Assembly (NCBI GenBank): GCA_002431865.1
Contig: DJEI01000076.1
Coordinates: forward strand, 17,566 to 25,295
Length of the DNA: 7,730 nt
Direction: 5' to 3'
From: Lachnospiraceae bacterium UBA5902
GTDB taxonomy: Bacteria; Bacillota; Clostridia; Lachnospirales; Lachnospiraceae
The notes beneath the pieces are model-generated. The model did not search any database. It had not been told where the DNA came from and saw only the letters and a list, made by a program, of their open reading frames with translations. Numbering within the stretch: position 1 is the first letter of the stretch; every line of letters starts with the position of its first letter. The position numbers and the translations under genes were made by a program. This document shows positions 6,361 to 7,730 of this stretch, piece after piece.

Positions 6361-7730
6361 GTGAAGAAAAACGATAGCATAGAATTAGTAATAGAGGATA
6401 TGGGTACAGACGGCGAAGGAATCGGACATGTAGCGACCGAGGACGGCAGAAGCATTGCAGTATTCGTGAAGGATGCCGTGATGGGCGATACGATTCGTGC
6501 CGCAATCACGAAGGTGAAAAAACAGTATGTGTATGCGCGATTGGTGGAAGTAATTAAGCCGTCACCATATCGTGTAGAACCGAAATGTCCGGTGGCAAGA
6601 CCGTGCGGAGGCTGTACCTTGCAGCATGTCAGCTACGAAAAACAGCTTGATTACAAATGGAACAAAGTCAAGAACTGTCTTTCGCGAATCGGCGGAATCG
6701 AGCATCCGGAAGATCTGATGGAGCCGATTATTGGCATGGAAAATCCTTGGAATTACCGGAACAAAGCGCAGTTTCCGGTGGGACGGGACAAGGATGGAAA
6801 GGTTGTAACAGGATTTTATGCAGGCAGAACCCATACGATTATCGACACGCCGCATTGCGATATTCAGGCGGAGGGCAATGATACGATTATCCAGTGTGTG
6901 CGGGATTTCCTGCAGGAATATAATATTTCTACCTATGATGAGGAGACACATACCGGTCTGATGCGCCATATCTTAACAAGGGTAGGATTTACAACCGGTG
7001 AGATCATGGTGTGCCTGATCATCAATGGCACGAAGCTCCCACATGCGGACGTGCTGGTAAAGCGGTTGCGCCAGATTGATGGAATGACGAGCATCAGCAT
7101 CAATATCAATCAGGAAAAGACGAACCGGATTCTGGGAGATACATGCAAGGCCTTATGGGGACAGGATTATATCACGGATTATATCGGCGATGTGAAATAT
7201 CAGATATCACCATTGTCGTTCTATCAGGTAAATCCGGTGCAGACAAAGAAATTGTATGACAAGGCATTGGAATATGCAGATCTGCAGGGCGGAGAAACAG
7301 TCTGGGATCTGTATTGCGGTATCGGAACCATTTCGCTGTTCTTGAGCAAAAAGGCGGCGAAGGTGTATGGCGTGGAAATCGTCCCGCAGGCAATCGCCGA
7401 TGCGAAGGTAAATGCGAAGATCAACGGTATCGAAAATGTGCAGTTCTTCGTTGGCAAGGCAGAAGAAGTGCTTCCTGCTGAATACAAGGAACACGGCGTA
7501 TATGCGGATGTGATCGTCGTTGATCCACCACGCAAGGGCTGCGATGAGACATTATTACAGACAATCGCAGATATGCAGCCAAAGCGGATGGTCTACGTGA
7601 GCTGTGATCCAGCCACGCTTGCCAGAGATGTGAAGCGCATGGGCGAGCTTGGGTATCAGGTCGAGAAGGTTGCGGTCGTGGATCAATTTTGCCAAGGGGG
7701 GCATGTCGAGACGGTTGTTAAATTATCCCT
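6361..7730 (+). CDS. rlmD: 23S rRNA (uracil-C5)-methyltransferase, RlmD/RlmCD type (3' end outside window)
   Basis: SAM-dependent enzyme that methylates C5 of a uridine in 23S rRNA; Gram-positive members can act on U747 and U1939 (RlmCD), E. coli RlmD on U1939. It starts at GTG and stays open for 456 codons to the window edge. In order: an N-terminal TRAM-like domain (about 1-65, with GTDGEGIGH), iron-sulfur cysteines Cys76, Cys82, Cys85 and Cys166, the RNA-binding middle with NPWNYRNKAQFPVG (128-141), SFYQVNPVQ, the SAM site VWDLYCGIGTI (314-324), DPPRKGC (388-394), the nucleophile Cys415 in SCDPATLARD, and the general base Glu450 in HVETVV. Since the Glu motif is normally close to the C-terminus, only a few residues are missing. 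Which uridine it modifies cannot be told; Firmicutes often carry several paralogues. Confidence 0.93.
   Translation, partial: MKKNDSIELVIEDMGTDGEGIGHVATEDGRSIAVFVKDAVMGDTIRAAITKVKKQYVYARLVEVIKPSPYRVEPKCPVARPCGGCTLQHVSYEKQLDYKWNKVKNCLSRIGGIEHPEDLMEPIIGMENPWNYRNKAQFPVGRDKDGKVVTGFYAGRTHTIIDTPHCDIQAEGNDTIIQCVRDFLQEYNISTYDEETHTGLMRHILTRVGFTTGEIMVCLIINGTKLPHADVLVKRLRQIDGMTSISININQEKTNRILGDTCKALWGQDYITDYIGDVKYQISPLSFYQVNPVQTKKLYDKALEYADLQGGETVWDLYCGIGTISLFLSKKAAKVYGVEIVPQAIADAKVNAKINGIENVQFFVGKAEEVLPAEYKEHGVYADVIVVDPPRKGCDETLLQTIADMQPKRMVYVSCDPATLARDVKRMGELGYQVEKVAVVDQFCQGGHVETVVKLS

Overview
The window looks like chromosomal DNA of a low-to-mid GC Firmicute, most likely a Lachnospiraceae-type gut Clostridium (Roseburia/Coprococcus/Eubacterium-like). 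The reasons are strong AGGAGG-type ribosome binding sites before nearly every gene, intermediate GC, a pantothenate operon with a PanG/DUF2520-type reductase instead of PanE, and a YitT-family membrane protein. The organism call is an inference from gene content and style, not a database match.

Layout. Positions 1-554 hold the 3' end of guaB (IMP dehydrogenase), which starts just upstream of its catalytic cysteine and is followed by a clear intrinsic terminator. Positions 797-5371 hold a five-gene, same-strand cluster for vitamin B5 and coenzyme A: panG (Rossmann/DUF2520 reductase, probable ketopantoate reductase), panB, panC, panD and coaBC. On the minus strand, a YitT/DUF2179 membrane protein (5368-6246) converges on coaBC with a 4-bp stop-codon overlap. 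A divergent promoter region (6247-6360) separates it from a plus-strand TrmA/RlmD-type 23S rRNA uracil-C5 methyltransferase, which starts at GTG 6361 and runs off the window end with both catalytic residues already present.

How the genes work together. PanB makes ketopantoate from 2-oxoisovalerate. PanG would reduce it to pantoate. PanD makes beta-alanine from aspartate. PanC joins pantoate and beta-alanine to pantothenate. After phosphorylation by a kinase not in the window, CoaBC adds cysteine and decarboxylates to give 4'-phosphopantetheine. The window therefore encodes almost a complete route from valine-pathway carbon to the CoA precursor.

The least ordinary feature is structural. The operon is interrupted by two long, unrelated, near-perfect palindromes, each able to fold into a hairpin of roughly 60 or more base pairs. 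One lies between panB and panC (core 2501-2649, outer arms 2478-2671) and one between panD and coaBC (3981-4142). Neither is followed by a T-run, so neither is a simple terminator. They cut the operon into panGB / panCD / coaBC modules and may be MITE-like insertions, RNase III or processing sites, or 3'-end-protecting structures. Other points of interest are a cluster of ATTGTAT/ATACAAT half-sites in the panG promoter and a minus-strand terminator for the YitT gene placed inside the coaBC coding sequence. No CRISPR array, tRNA, rRNA, transposase or phage gene was seen, and no wholly new protein system is apparent.
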